Origin: Gemmobacter nectariphilus
GTDB lineage: Bacteria; Pseudomonadota; Alphaproteobacteria; Rhodobacterales; Rhodobacteraceae
Assembly: GCA_020721445.1 (NCBI GenBank)
Contig: DYMU01000023.1
Location: 1-41,530 of the forward strand
Direction: 5' to 3'
Length of the DNA: 41,530 nt
Every line of letters starts with the position of its first letter. Within the stretch, counting starts at the first letter, position 1. A program made the translations under genes and the position numbers. The notes under the pieces were generated by a model. It did not search any database. It was not told the DNA's origin and was given only the letters and a program-made list of their open reading frames with translations. Positions 41,389 through 41,530 of the stretch are shown here, in pieces.

Positions 41389-41421
41389 TTGATTTTTCCC
41401 GGTCGGGCAGATAACTGCCCG
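41389..41421 (+). promoter_or_regulatory. Possible tuf promoter with palindrome
   Basis: TTGATT (41389-41394) and GATAAC (41410-41415) are weak -35/-10 candidates, 15 bp apart. The -10 overlaps a palindrome, CGGGCAG-ataa-CTGCCCG (41404-41421), and is followed by a GC-rich stretch, as in stringently controlled promoters. Inference only. Confidence 0.35.
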
Positions 41422-41475
41422 CCCGTGTAGCAAAGGGCCCGCACTGGGCCCCCGAGGAAGCAAGGGCGCTGGCGA

Positions 41476-41530
41476 ATGGCAAAGGCAAAGTTTGAACGGA
41501 ACAAACCGCATATCAACATTGGCACGATTG
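41476..41530 (+). CDS. tuf: Elongation factor Tu, 5' end only
   Basis: Only the first 18 codons are present before the window ends. They read MAKAKFERNKPHINIGTI, the canonical EF-Tu N-terminus leading into the first GTP-binding segment. EF-Tu brings aminoacyl-tRNA to the ribosome. No rpsL/rpsG/fusA genes lie upstream, so this may be the second tuf copy, which in many alphaproteobacteria precedes tRNA-Trp, secE and nusG (context from memory). A GGGCCC-gcact-GGGCCC hairpin (41435-41451) lies in the leader. Confidence 0.93.
   Translation, partial: MAKAKFERNKPHINIGTI

Noticed and set aside
1-41530. CRISPR arrays, tRNA or rRNA genes, insertion sequences
   Set aside because: No regularly spaced repeats, no tRNA T-loop motif with cloverleaf context, no rRNA signatures and no transposase were seen.

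Overview
The window looks like a chromosomal segment of a Rhodobacteraceae-type alphaproteobacterium (Rhodobacter/Gemmobacter/Tabrizicola-like). The reasons are the high GC with strong third-position G/C bias, the family-typical gene set (class III alcohol dehydrogenase FrmA, DUF2794, IalB-family protein, Rhizobium-type asparaginase, ImuB/DnaE2), two alphaproteobacterial LexA boxes of the GTTC-N7-GTTC type, and copies of a GC-rich interspersed repeat ending in GAGTATTT...GCAGCAA. The genus is inference.

Layout. 49-2708: SOS pseudo-polymerase gene imuB (-), a class II cytochrome c (+) and an I78-like inhibitor lipoprotein (-). 2789-3919: frmA (+). 3984-5273: a single AT-rich P-loop ATPase gene that looks horizontally acquired. 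5507-8414 (+): a Tat-exported L,D-transpeptidase, a small unknown protein, a NYN/LOTUS-type RNase-like protein and a luciferase-like monooxygenase. 8500-13266 (-): error-prone polymerase dnaE2, then a three-gene group of Trm112-like protein, Lon-substrate-domain protein and CnoX-like thioredoxin. 13930-19073 (+): an exopolysaccharide sugar transferase, a small membrane protein, an S49 peptidase - tiny membrane protein - SDR operon, and uvrC. 19122-22142 (-): fatty acid desaturase, rlmN, ialB. 22316-26671: asparaginase and DUF2794 (+) facing nlpC/P60 - M17 aminopeptidase - unknown helical protein (-). 26735-30865: beta carbonic anhydrase (+), then asd, an MFS transporter and an aldo/keto reductase (-). 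31221-32629 (+): second aldo/keto reductase and flavin reductase. 32688-34360 (-): panC-panB. 34553-37067 (+): ettA, a 25-residue membrane peptide and a class I cytochrome c. 37126-41530: ychF (-), trpA (+), a methyltransferase (-), a lipoprotein (+) and the first codons of tuf (+).

Most of the window is ordinary housekeeping DNA, and the genes mostly form short independent units. Four things stand out. (1) The lone AT-rich ATPase between frmA and the L,D-transpeptidase gene is the best candidate for an undescribed accessory function. (2) The SOS mutasome is split: imuB and dnaE2 are about 6.8 kb apart, each directly behind its own perfect LexA box, and no imuA is in the window. (3) DnaE2 ends about where its C-terminal OB-fold should begin, close to a repeat copy, and inverted copies of that repeat bracket the gene. 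(4) The interspersed repeat is present in at least five copies. Several palindromic operator-like sites and one possible structured RNA are also listed. No tRNA, rRNA, insertion sequence or CRISPR array was seen.
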